A stretch of DNA of 6,845 nt from Pseudomonadota bacterium (GCA_027622495.1 JAQBYL010000221.1:1-6845), one strand, 5' to 3'; shown: positions 1-6,512, counted from the first letter of the stretch. A program made the numbers and translations. The notes: generated by a model from the sequence alone, not told the origin.

Positions 1-44
1 TAACGTGATCGCCGGTGAAATAAACGCTGACAAGGAGGAGCACC

Positions 45-875
45 ATGACGGTTGTGAACATAGATACTGGTACCGATGAGCTTTTGTGTCGCATAGAAAA
101 CCGGGTAGGGGTTATCACGCTGAACAAACCCCACAAAAAAAATGCCCTGGGCGACATCCTGACACCCGCGTTGCGCCGCACCGTGGTGCTGCTTGAAGAA
201 GACGATCGGGTAGGTTGCGTCATGATCACTGGCGCAGGTGATGCGTTCTGTTCCGGTGGTGATGTCAGTGGCATGGGCGGTAACCGCAAGGCTGACCCGG
301 ATGAGCCTGCAAGATCAAAGAAAGACGCCATCGCGGAACTTACCCATAAGCAGGTCACCCTGACTGCGCGCATCCATGAACTCGGCAAGATTACCATTGC
401 AGCTCTGCCGGGTGCAGCGGCAGGTGCCGGTCTGTCAATTGCACTTTCTTGTGATCTGCGCGTTGCCTCGAGCAATGCGTTTGTCACCACAGCTTTTCGC
501 AACATCGGTCTGTCGGGTGATTATGGCAGCAGCTGGTTTTTGCCCAGGCTGATTGGCCTCGCGAAGGCCAAGGAACTGCTCTACACCGCAGATCGGGTGG
601 GTGCTGAAGAGGGTCTGAGGTTAGGGATATTCAACAAAGTGTTCGAGCAGGAAACATTCCGTGCTGACGCGCTGGCCTATGCAGCAGCCATCGCCAATGG
701 GCCGACCAATGCGTTGGGTCGCATGAAGATCAATCTGAATCGCGGTGTCAATCAGAGCCTGCGGGACAGTCTGCAGCTTGAAGCGGAGCATCTGGTCGCC
801 GGCATGGGCGAAGCCGAAGCGAAAGAGGCTATCTCTGCATTCACGCAGAAACGCCCCCCTGTGTTTCATGGTTAG
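45..875 (+). CDS. Enoyl-CoA hydratase/isomerase (crotonase) family protein
   Basis: A cytoplasmic crotonase-fold enzyme of 276 residues, the usual length for the family, expected to act on an acyl-CoA thioester. The start is fixed by a strong Shine-Dalgarno (AAGGAGG, 32-38) six bases before the ATG. Family signatures are ITLNKPHKKNAL (24-35), the first oxyanion-hole segment FCSGGDVSG (68-76), and the second segment PGAAAGAGLSIALSCD (122-137). NIGLSGDYGSSWFLPRLIG (153-171) and FTQKRPPVF (266-274) are also typical. Aligned by hand with rat mitochondrial hydratase, the positions of Glu144 and Glu164 carry Ser131 and Phe151. Asp159 falls where dienoyl-CoA isomerase has a catalytic Asp. An isomerase or other crotonase reaction is therefore as likely as classical hydration. 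Its stop lies 11 bp from the convergent stop of the next gene. The fold is secure; the reaction is not. Confidence 0.93.
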   Translation: MTVVNIDTGTDELLCRIENRVGVITLNKPHKKNALGDILTPALRRTVVLLEEDDRVGCVMITGAGDAFCSGGDVSGMGGNRKADPDEPARSKKDAIAELTHKQVTLTARIHELGKITIAALPGAAAGAGLSIALSCDLRVASSNAFVTTAFRNIGLSGDYGSSWFLPRLIGLAKAKELLYTADRVGAEEGLRLGIFNKVFEQETFRADALAYAAAIANGPTNALGRMKINLNRGVNQSLRDSLQLEAEHLVAGMGEAEAKEAISAFTQKRPPVFHG

Positions 876-886
876 CTAAAACGACA

Positions 887-1327
887 CTAGCTGGTTTGAG
901 GTGCCCCGACGCGGGCAAAAACGTAGCCACCTGCAATACCAGCAATTACCTGCAGACCTAACCCTAATGTGGATCTTGTGGCAGGCAGACCATGTATGTC
1001 GGTAACGAGATACAGCAGTTGATGGATTGCAAACAGAGCAACACCACCGGCCAGCACGTAGCCGATCGTCCGCAAGCCCGGTGATGCTTTCAGGATCAAT
1101 GCGGTCACGGCGAAAGCGATTGCAAACCCTACTACCAGGATCGGCAGATAGACGGCAGCCATACCAGCCAGATCGTGACCAATCCAGCCAAGCCGGTCGA
1201 TGAAGCTCACCTCTACGCCCAACGCGGCGACGTTGCTGGCAATAATCAGCGATGAAGTGGCTGATCCCAAGAGGTAGGCGACCAGCACGCTCAACACGAA
1301 TACAGCGATCACTTTGGTTGTTTTCAT
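887..1327 (-). CDS. Four-helix integral membrane protein, function unknown
   Basis: I do not recognise the family. The 146-residue product is very hydrophobic, with likely membrane helices at about 6-32, 54-79, 87-109 and 121-138, separated by short loops. One loop contains SFIDRLGWIGHDLAG (41-55). The frame stays open upstream to 1603, but that would run into the divergent gene. The ATG at 1327 is preferred because the N-terminus MKTTKVIAVFVLSVL opens straight into the first helix and GAAGGG lies just upstream, although only about two bases away. An ATG at 1351, adding eight residues, is the alternative. The gene diverges from an exported sugar dehydrogenase across 60 bp with a perfect inverted repeat, so the two may share control. 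A role as membrane partner is only inference. Confidence 0.75.
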   Translation of the reverse strand: MKTTKVIAVFVLSVLVAYLLGSATSSLIIASNVAALGVEVSFIDRLGWIGHDLAGMAAVYLPILVVGFAIAFAVTALILKASPGLRTIGYVLAGGVALFAIHQLLYLVTDIHGLPATRSTLGLGLQVIAGIAGGYVFARVGAPQTS

Positions 1328-1345
1328 TTCCCTTCGCCACCAGAT

Positions 1346-1372
1346 GCGCATAATGCAGGTGAAATTATGCGC
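1346..1372. promoter_or_regulatory. Perfect 9+9 bp inverted repeat in divergent promoter gap (operator candidate)
   Basis: Arms GCGCATAAT (1346-1354) and ATTATGCGC (1364-1372) are perfectly complementary around a 9-base spacer, giving an 18-bp centre-to-centre spacing. The element lies inside the 60-bp gap between two divergent starts (1327 minus, 1388 plus). Each arm contains CATAAT read toward its own gene, which matches the -10 consensus at five of six positions, so a bound protein could block both promoters. No convincing -35 boxes are seen. There is no T-tract, so a terminator is unlikely. Confidence 0.5.
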
Positions 1373-1387
1373 CTTTGAGGCTCGCTT

Positions 1388-2470
1388 ATGAAACGATTGG
1401 TTTTTTGCCTTCTCGCTGTGGCATTCGGGGTTGAGGCTGCCGAGTATCAGTTGACCACGATCGCCTCTGGTCTGGATGCCCCGTGGGGGCTGGCATTTCC
1501 ACCGGCTGGCGGTGTACTTGTTACAGAGCAGGTGGGGGCCCTTCGTTACATAGCGTCTGACGGGACCGTCAGCGAACCCATCGCCGGTGTGCCTGATGTT
1601 CATTATCGCAGCCAGGGCGGGCTGTTCGACGTATTGTTACATCCGGAGTTCGCGCGCAATCAGATCCTGTATCTGTCCTATGCAGCGTTGCCGGCGGGTG
1701 CAAACGCAACTGAGGTGATGCGTGCAAGGTGGACGGATGATGGTCTGGTGGAAAAACGGGTCATATTCAGAGTCGCACCAGACAAACCAACACCCGTGCA
1801 CTATGGCGGCCGCATGCGCTTTCTTGCCGATGGGACGATTCTGCTGACCACCGGTGATGGTTTTGATTTTCGCGAGTCTGCACAAAACACCTCGTCACTG
1901 CTGGGTAAGACGGTTCGTTTCAACGACGACGGATCAATACCCGAAGACAATCCTTTCGTGAACGATCCTTCAGCGCATCCAGCCGTATACAGCTTCGGCC
2001 ATCGCAATCCGCAGGGTCTGGTGATTGATCCAGTCACGCAGATCATCTACTTGAACGAACACGGTCCGCGTGGCGGCGATGAAACCAACGTGATTGAGCC
2101 CGGCGCAAACTACGGCTGGCCGGCGATTACCTATGGCATGGACTATAACGGTGCCTATGTATCGGCGTTCAGTGAAGCACCTGGTATGCAGCAACCGCTC
2201 AACTACTGGGTACCCTCTATTGCACCGTCTGGTTTAACTATCTATCGAGGTTCGCGCTTTCCGCAATGGGATGGCGATCTGTTTACCGGTGCTCTGGTCG
2301 ATGCAGAAGTGCGACGCCTGGATCTGCAGAATGGCAAGGTTGTCGATGAAGAAGCGCTGTTCGCGGAGTTGGGTGCGCGCATACGCGACGTACGTACGCA
2401 CGACGGATACCTCTATGTCGTCACCGATGGTATCGGCGGCAAGATTGTTCGTGTTGAACCGGCGCCGTGA
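1388..2470 (+). CDS. Exported PQQ-dependent sugar dehydrogenase (glucose/sorbosone dehydrogenase family, YliI-like)
   Basis: A periplasmic quinoprotein predicted to oxidise aldose sugars, passing electrons to the respiratory chain through PQQ. It has 360 residues, normal for the soluble aldose dehydrogenase family. Residues 1-18 form a Sec signal peptide (basic MKR, hydrophobic core, VEAA before the probable cleavage site). Beta-propeller signatures follow: GLDAPWGLAF (28-37), GGLFDVLLHPEF (77-88), HYGGRMRF (138-145), LLTTGDGFDF (152-161), LGKTVRFNDDG (172-182), SFGHRNPQGL (202-211), NEHGPRGGDE (223-232) and GANYGWP (239-245). His138, before GGR, probably matches the catalytic base of Acinetobacter soluble glucose dehydrogenase. 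Arg206 and the 225-228 loop are candidate cofactor contacts. The ATG is supported by TGAGG seven bases upstream. Sugar specificity cannot be read from the sequence. Confidence 0.93.
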   Translation: MKRLVFCLLAVAFGVEAAEYQLTTIASGLDAPWGLAFPPAGGVLVTEQVGALRYIASDGTVSEPIAGVPDVHYRSQGGLFDVLLHPEFARNQILYLSYAALPAGANATEVMRARWTDDGLVEKRVIFRVAPDKPTPVHYGGRMRFLADGTILLTTGDGFDFRESAQNTSSLLGKTVRFNDDGSIPEDNPFVNDPSAHPAVYSFGHRNPQGLVIDPVTQIIYLNEHGPRGGDETNVIEPGANYGWPAITYGMDYNGAYVSAFSEAPGMQQPLNYWVPSIAPSGLTIYRGSRFPQWDGDLFTGALVDAEVRRLDLQNGKVVDEEALFAELGARIRDVRTHDGYLYVVTDGIGGKIVRVEPAP

Positions 2471-2473
2471 AGC

Positions 2474-2796
2474 TCAGGCCGCCAGCGAGAGTTTCGGGAA
2501 CTTTTCGGCGCTGGTCACCTGCCACTCTTCGCGAAGTTCATCGATGTTACGGTCATAAACGGCCGCCCAGTCGAGCCCGAACAGGCAGCGGGTCTCAGCC
2601 GGCATCTTCTCAGATGGGTTCGACTTCGCATGAGACGAGCGACATCGGTTGATGCTTCAGCTGCTTCTTTTGCTAACAGATCCCATCGGGCCACCCGTCG
2701 ACCCCAGCGGGATCGATTGAAGGCAAATTCAACGATCGCTGCCTCTTCGACGTTTGCGTTGGTATCTTCGCGCTCACGCAGGACCCGCCCGGCCTC
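2474..2796 (-). pseudogene. C-terminal remnant of an unrecognised minus-strand protein, frameshifted
   Basis: Two minus-strand reading frames give protein-like sequence that joins through one frameshift at about 2605-2630. The upstream frame (2796 down to about 2625) reads EAGRVLREREDTNANVEEAA, then IVEFAFNRSRWGRR and VARWDLLAKEAAEASTDVAR. The downstream frame reads PAETRCLFGLDWAAVYDRN and IDELREEWQVTSAEKFPKLS before the stop at 2474. The mix of charged, aromatic and hydrophobic residues resembles real protein far more than the Ser/Arg-rich translations of the opposite strand. There is no start codon or N-terminal region: an in-frame stop lies at 2797-2799. I do not recognise the family. It lies 3 bp from the end of the sugar dehydrogenase gene, convergently, and head to head with the ArsR remnant. 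Confidence 0.42.
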
Positions 2797-2823
2797 TCAA
2801 ATCCACCGCACGGATGTCCGGAA

Positions 2824-2994
2824 CTGCCAATACTGCGTGAATGTGGCGTGGTGGTTTCATTCAAAAGCGGTAAGACTCAGAATTACACATTGAATCCAGA
2901 GTCGATCAATGCCATCCGGCAGGGCTGGCTGAAAGGTTTTGCGAACAAGCAGACGAAAAGCCTGCAGAGACTTCGCGCAATGGTGGAACGTTAA
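2824..2994 (+). pseudogene. C-terminal remnant of an ArsR-family transcriptional regulator
   Basis: The last 56 codons of a plus-strand frame read LPILRECGVVVSFKSGKTQN, then YTLNPESINAIRQGWLKGFA, and end in SLQRLRAMVER before TAA. This matches the end of the recognition helix, the beta wing and the C-terminal helix of ArsR-type winged-helix repressors, whose members typically show H-L-x-V-L-R-E-A-G-L-V followed by Y-x-L-N-P-E and W. The first part of the helix-turn-helix and the whole N-terminus are missing. The frame is open back to 2677, but residues before about 2824 (for example GLSNPPHGC) do not read as a helix-turn-helix. The stop is 18 bp before the start of the next SDR gene, so this regulator may once have governed that gene or the divergent lost gene. 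It is probably non-functional. Confidence 0.6.
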
Positions 2995-3012
2995 CTTAAC
3001 GAGGGTTATTCG

Positions 3013-3819
3013 ATGGCAGGTCTTCTGAGCAACAAGGTCGCGGTAGTTACAGGTGCTGGATCCGGAATTGGCGCGGCGAGTGCGCTGCGTTTTGCAGCCG
3101 AAGGCGCGCAGGTGGTGGTTGCAGACATACGCGGTCACAAGGCGGAACAGATCTGTGCAGACATTCAGGATCACGGGGGCGATGCAGTTCCGTTTGCGGT
3201 GAACGTTGCACAAGACAATTCGGTTGCTGACATGATTGCTTTCTGTGTAGAGAAGTTCGGTCGTATCGATGTGCTGTTCAACAACGCGGGTACCCTGCGC
3301 CCTGGGACTGCTGTGGATCTGTCTGTTGAAGATTGGGATCTGGTGATGGCAGTCAATGTCCGCTCCGTGTTCCTCGGTGCCAAGTATGCGGTCCCGCATA
3401 TGCAGAAACAGGGTGGCGGATCCATCATCAATACCGCGTCCATCTCCGGTCTGCATGGAGATGGGGGTGCGGTTGTGTACGCCGCAAGCAAGGCAGCGGT
3501 TATCAACCTCACCCGTGCCCTTTCAACCGATCACGCCCCTGCTGGTATACGGGTAAATGCCATCTGCCCAGGCACCATAGAAACACCTCCAGTGCAGCGC
3601 ATGATGGTGGATCCGGCGGCACTTGCCGCGAATCTGCAGGCACATGCGCTTGGCCGTCTGGGTCGACCGGAAGAAATCGCTAACGTGGCTGTTTGGCTTG
3701 CCAGTGATGAAGCATCGTTCATCAGCGGTGAAGCCATCGTTGTGGACGGAGGTCTGCGGGCGCGATCGCCGCTCGGTAAGATCGGCGACCCGCGCCCGAT
3801 TGGTATGCGGCCGGGCTGA
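3013..3819 (+). CDS. Short-chain dehydrogenase/reductase (classical SDR)
   Basis: A cytoplasmic NAD(P)-dependent oxidoreductase of 268 residues, interconverting an alcohol and a ketone on an unidentified substrate. Rossmann motif TGAGSGIG is at 13-20. Asp38 ends beta-strand 2 (VVVADIR), which favours NAD(H) over NADP(H). NNAG is at 90-93. The catalytic tetrad is Asn115, Ser143, Tyr156 and Lys160, with the usual 13-residue Ser-to-Tyr spacing. PGTIETP (186-192) and ISGEAIVVDGG (237-247) complete the family pattern. About 20 residues follow the last core strand (ARSPLGKIGDPRPIGMRPG), a short tail of unknown role. The ATG has GAGGG (3001-3005) seven bases upstream. It starts 18 bp after the ArsR remnant and ends 3 bp before the convergent stop of another SDR gene. 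The product resembles many 3-oxoacyl-ACP reductase or hydroxysteroid dehydrogenase annotations; substrate unknown. Confidence 0.93.
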   Translation: MAGLLSNKVAVVTGAGSGIGAASALRFAAEGAQVVVADIRGHKAEQICADIQDHGGDAVPFAVNVAQDNSVADMIAFCVEKFGRIDVLFNNAGTLRPGTAVDLSVEDWDLVMAVNVRSVFLGAKYAVPHMQKQGGGSIINTASISGLHGDGGAVVYAASKAAVINLTRALSTDHAPAGIRVNAICPGTIETPPVQRMMVDPAALAANLQAHALGRLGRPEEIANVAVWLASDEASFISGEAIVVDGGLRARSPLGKIGDPRPIGMRPG

Positions 3820-3822
3820 AGC

Positions 3823-4722
3823 CTAACCCTTCTTACTTGCCATCATCCGCCGGCGCCAGGATGAACCTTCCTGGGCTGCACTCATGTCGAGCAGTTGCTC
3901 CTTTCTGGCGAGTAGATCCTCATAAGTCACGTCGGCACCCAGTTCGATTTCATCGTTGTTGAATATCGCGCAGGTCGAGAAACGCCCGTTCCCCGCCTGG
4001 ATCACTTTGCCGGTAGGCGCATCTTCAGAACACATGAGCAGCACAGCCGGGGTCACCAGTCTCGGGTGCGCATTCGGGTCGGGATTATCCGGGTCCAGAT
4101 CTTCACGACCCGGTATGGTTGCGATCAGACGCGTCGCAGCGGCTGGTGCCAGACCGTTCACGCGAACGTTTTTTGTTGCGCCTTCGATAGCGAGCACATT
4201 AATGAAACCCAGCATGCCCATCTTGGCGGCACCGTAGTTGGCCTGACCGAAATTGCCGTAGATGCCGGAGGTGGAGCTGGTCATGACGATGCGCCCGTAG
4301 CCTTTGTCATACATGATTGGCCAGGCCGCGTGGGTGACGTAGGCGGTGCCATTCAGATGCACGTCCATCACGATGTCCCAGTCGTCCAGCGACATCTTTT
4401 TGAAACTCTTGTCGCGCAGTATCCCGGCGTTGTTAACAAGGATGTCGACGGTCCCGAATTCGGCGATGGCATCGTCGATGATGGATTTGGCACCTTCCCG
4501 GCTTGAAACTGAGGCTTTGTTAGCAATGGCAATGCCGCCCGCGCTTCGGATTTCATCGACCACAACATCTGCCATGTCACTCGCGCCGGTTCCGTCACCA
4601 CGCCCGCCAAGATCGTTGACTACCACTTTGGCACCGCGTCTCGCGAATTCCAGGGCGTGTGATTTACCCAGACCACCACCGGCACCGGTGATTACCACAA
4701 CTTTATCTTTAAACTCACTCAT
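3823..4722 (-). CDS. SDR related to the (3R)-hydroxyacyl-CoA dehydrogenase domain of multifunctional enzyme type 2
   Basis: A 299-residue SDR, probably cytoplasmic, expected to oxidise a (3R)-hydroxyacyl-CoA or related substrate with NAD+. TGAGGGLG is at 12-19. Strand 2 ends in VVVNDLGG (33-40) with Asp37, and this N-D-L-G-G stretch is typical of peroxisomal MFE-2 (HSD17B4) dehydrogenase domains. NNAG is at 97-100. The tetrad is Asn124, Ser150, Tyr163 and Lys167, within STSGIYGNFGQANYGAAK (150-167). The region from about 220 (TPAVLLMCSEDAPTGKVIQA) and the roughly 50 residues beyond it replace the usual short SDR ending and also recall MFE-2. The start is the ATG at 4722, with TAAGGAAG a few bases upstream; an ATG at 4836 would add 38 residues with no family similarity. 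No hydratase-2 or sterol-carrier domain is fused. A nearby crotonase makes a beta-oxidation-like role plausible but not proven. Confidence 0.9.
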   Translation of the reverse strand: MSEFKDKVVVITGAGGGLGKSHALEFARRGAKVVVNDLGGRGDGTGASDMADVVVDEIRSAGGIAIANKASVSSREGAKSIIDDAIAEFGTVDILVNNAGILRDKSFKKMSLDDWDIVMDVHLNGTAYVTHAAWPIMYDKGYGRIVMTSSTSGIYGNFGQANYGAAKMGMLGFINVLAIEGATKNVRVNGLAPAAATRLIATIPGREDLDPDNPDPNAHPRLVTPAVLLMCSEDAPTGKVIQAGNGRFSTCAIFNNDEIELGADVTYEDLLARKEQLLDMSAAQEGSSWRRRMMASKKG

Positions 4723-4780
4723 TGATTCTTCCTTAGGTGCACCAGCCGGCTTTTTTACCACGTGAGGAACAGGTGGGTCG

Positions 4781-5001
4781 ATGAGCGCAGGGCACAGCAA
4801 AGAGCTGGCAGACAATGAACGGTGGGTTGTTCGCAACGGGGTAGGTGGACAATCCTGGTTGCTTTCGGCATCCGTTACGCGGCTGGCGCGTTTTTAAGCT
4901 GTTCGTGGAACAGCTGGATGCGCGATCTGGTGCCGGATCAGGTAATGGGTCGGCTGTTCGGCCAGCGTCAGCGCCAGATGATTGGTGTAGGCATCGTATT
5001 C
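4781..5001 (+). pseudogene. Deleted, frameshifted remnant of a major facilitator transporter
   Basis: On the plus strand, opposite to both neighbours, an ATG at 4781 follows AGGTGG and opens MSAGHSKELADNERWVVRNG, a plausible cytosolic N-terminus, but stops at 4895-4897. From about 4852 another frame reads ILVAFGIRYAAGAFLSCSW, then NSWMRDLVPDQVMGRLFGQR, then QRQMIGVGIVF. The pattern W-N-S-W-M-R-D-L-V-P followed by G-R-L/Y-F-G-R matches the loop between helices 4 and 5 in a group of MFS transporters as I recall them. Helices 1-3 are largely missing and the match ends abruptly where the opposing transporter gene begins. I read this as the 5' end of an MFS gene with an internal deletion and a lost 3' end. 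It is not simply the antisense of a neighbour, because it fills the gap between genes. Assignment rests on motif memory. Confidence 0.5.
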
Positions 5002-5007
5002 AGTGAA

Positions 5008-6264
5008 TCAACTGGCCTCGGTGTCTGCAGCGCCCGTCGGACTCTCCTGATGGTCTGCGCGCGGATCCAGGACCAGCAGTGCCTGGCTTGATTTGGTGGT
5101 GTTGACGAACTTGCTGACCACCACCGGAGCTTTGGATTTCAGGACGATGCAATAGATGAGCCACAAGAGGACGCTCAACATTCCTGCAGCGATGAAATAG
5201 AAGAACCCCTGTGCCCCGAATGTCGTCATGGCCAGCGCACCTAGTATGGGACCAAGCACCGAACCGGTGGCGTTGGCCATTAGAATCACGGTCCCCACTT
5301 CCAGAAAGTGATCGGGGTAGCGATCATTCGCATGTGCCAGGCAGATCGGGTAAATCGCAGTCGCGGAGCCGCCCAGTATGATCATGGTCAGGAACAGCGG
5401 CAGGCGCTGATCGAAGGTGGCTACACCAACCACGGCGGACACACCGCCGATCAGCACCAGCGCGATCATTACTTTTCTTCTGTCGAAAGAGTCTGACAGC
5501 CTTCCCGCCGGAAGTTGCAGGATGGAGCCACCGGCCACAAGACAGATCATGAGCACGGAAACGTCAGCCAGATCCAGGCCGAATTGGGTTCCGGCAACCG
5601 GTGTGAGTGTGAACAGAACGCCGGTAATTGAACCGGTTAGAAAGGCAGCGCCAACGGCAGCATGAGAAGCCCGGTATACCTCCCGCAACTTGAACCGAAG
5701 TTCCTGCTGCGGCGCGGGTTGCTCAACGTTGGTGAGTGACAACGGGATGATGGCGGCCGATAACAGCATTGAACCAATGACCACCGGTATCACGCCGGTC
5801 GGCTCTCCGATATTCACCAGCACCTGACCGAGCGTCATCGCTGCAAGAACCAGAATGCTGTAGATGGCCAGAATCCGGCTCCGGTACTGATCTTCTGTCT
5901 GCTCGTTGAGCCAGCTTTCGATGATGATGTAGCAGCCGGAGATACCCAGGCCGGTGAGAAAACGTAAGCCCGCCCAGATGACCGGATCGTCGGTCAGCAG
6001 AATGAGCAGCAGTGAGCCCCCGCATACTGTTGTTGAAGTACTGAATGTTCGGATGTGGCCCACAGCGACAACAAATCGCGGGATACCGATGCAGCCTGCC
6101 ATAAAACCCAGGAAGTAGAACGATCCGGTCATGCCGATGTCGCTGACATCCCAGCCCAGGCCATCCGCGCGAAGGGGCAGCAGCGTGAGTTGCAGCCCAT
6201 GGCCGATCAGCAGAATGACCACAGACAGAAACAGAACCAGAAACTGACGCGCGTGACTCAGCAT
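5008..6264 (-). CDS. Major facilitator superfamily transporter, YcaD-like
   Basis: A 418-residue inner-membrane transporter with about 12 predicted helices in two six-helix halves. The first helix is at about 8-29, and the central loop is hydrophilic (181-200, EQPAPQQELRFKLREVYRAS). The second-half loop carries the MFS signature GRLSDSFDRRKVM (254-266). The segment IESWLNEQTEDQYRSRILAI (115-134) closely follows the conserved E-S-W-L-N motif of the YcaD branch, whose substrates are poorly known. The tail from about 378 is a polar, probably cytoplasmic extension ending in ADTEAS. The ATG at 6264 lacks an obvious Shine-Dalgarno, but the reading begins right at helix 1. A Cys-rich small gene lies 35 bp upstream on the same strand, so the two may be co-transcribed. 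The 3' end abuts the plus-strand MFS remnant. Confidence 0.9.
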   Translation of the reverse strand: MLSHARQFLVLFLSVVILLIGHGLQLTLLPLRADGLGWDVSDIGMTGSFYFLGFMAGCIGIPRFVVAVGHIRTFSTSTTVCGGSLLLILLTDDPVIWAGLRFLTGLGISGCYIIIESWLNEQTEDQYRSRILAIYSILVLAAMTLGQVLVNIGEPTGVIPVVIGSMLLSAAIIPLSLTNVEQPAPQQELRFKLREVYRASHAAVGAAFLTGSITGVLFTLTPVAGTQFGLDLADVSVLMICLVAGGSILQLPAGRLSDSFDRRKVMIALVLIGGVSAVVGVATFDQRLPLFLTMIILGGSATAIYPICLAHANDRYPDHFLEVGTVILMANATGSVLGPILGALAMTTFGAQGFFYFIAAGMLSVLLWLIYCIVLKSKAPVVVSKFVNTTKSSQALLVLDPRADHQESPTGAADTEAS

Positions 6265-6299
6265 GTTTCAGGCCGGTGAAAAGCTGCGTGCATGGCTGC

Positions 6300-6512
6300 T
6301 CATGTTGTTGTCATCCGTACCGGTTGGTTGCATTGCGGACAATTGGTTTCGGCAACCGGCTGTGCAGACCGGGTGGAACCCGGGGTTGTTCGTGCAGGAA
6401 TGTGGATCGGGTGCAGGTCGGCAGAAAACGCGAATTTACATCTGCAGCCGGGGCATTTCAGTAACGTCCCTTGCCACCGCTGTGGATCGGGTTTGCTGTT
6501 TTCGCCGTCCAC
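6300..6512 (-). CDS. Small protein with paired Cys-X2-Cys motifs, possible zinc ribbon
   Basis: A 70-residue frame with CPGC at 20-23 (plus Cys25) and CPQC at 58-61. Four cysteines in two knuckles separated by about 35 residues are what a zinc ribbon needs. The region between (FAFSADLHPIHIPARTTPG) could form strands, and the C-terminus is VRMTTT. I choose the GTG at 6512 as start because GGAG (6519-6522 on the complementary strand) lies six bases upstream. A TTG at 6533 would add seven residues, and the frame is open to 6569. It is 35 bp upstream of the MFS gene on the same strand and divergent from the alcohol dehydrogenase. No function can be assigned. Plus-strand frames here are longer but have no recognisable features. 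It could still be a chance ORF. Confidence 0.48.
   Translation of the reverse strand: MDGENSKPDPQRWQGTLLKCPGCRCKFAFSADLHPIHIPARTTPGSTRSAQPVAETNCPQCNQPVRMTTT

Noticed and set aside
867..897. A possible hairpin (AGCTA with TAGCT) between the convergent ends of the crotonase and membrane-protein genes.
   Set aside because: Only five Watson-Crick pairs, the rest G-U, and no T-tract; not a convincing terminator.
887..1603. A 238-residue version of the minus-strand membrane protein starting at 1603.
   Set aside because: Its first 90 or so residues lie antisense to the start of the sugar dehydrogenase gene and have no membrane or family character. The internal ATG at 1327 opens directly into a helix.
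2630..2772. Plus-strand residues such as ATRRPQRDRLKANST that look like the DPTRR-x-I-L-x-x-L start of an ArsR regulator in a different frame from the ArsR C-terminus.
   Set aside because: The surrounding frame is Ser/Arg-rich, and the opposite strand gives much more protein-like sequence over the same bases, so I treat the resemblance as chance. It would need extra frameshifts to join.
4346..4765. A 139-residue plus-strand frame and several others antisense to the SDR genes.
   Set aside because: They overlap genes with complete catalytic motifs and have biased, low-complexity composition typical of shadow frames.
6401..6492. A 12-bp direct repeat (TGTGGATCGGGT) at 6401 and 6481.
   Set aside because: The copies fall in different codon phases of the small Cys-rich frame, and one such repeat is expected by chance in a window this size.
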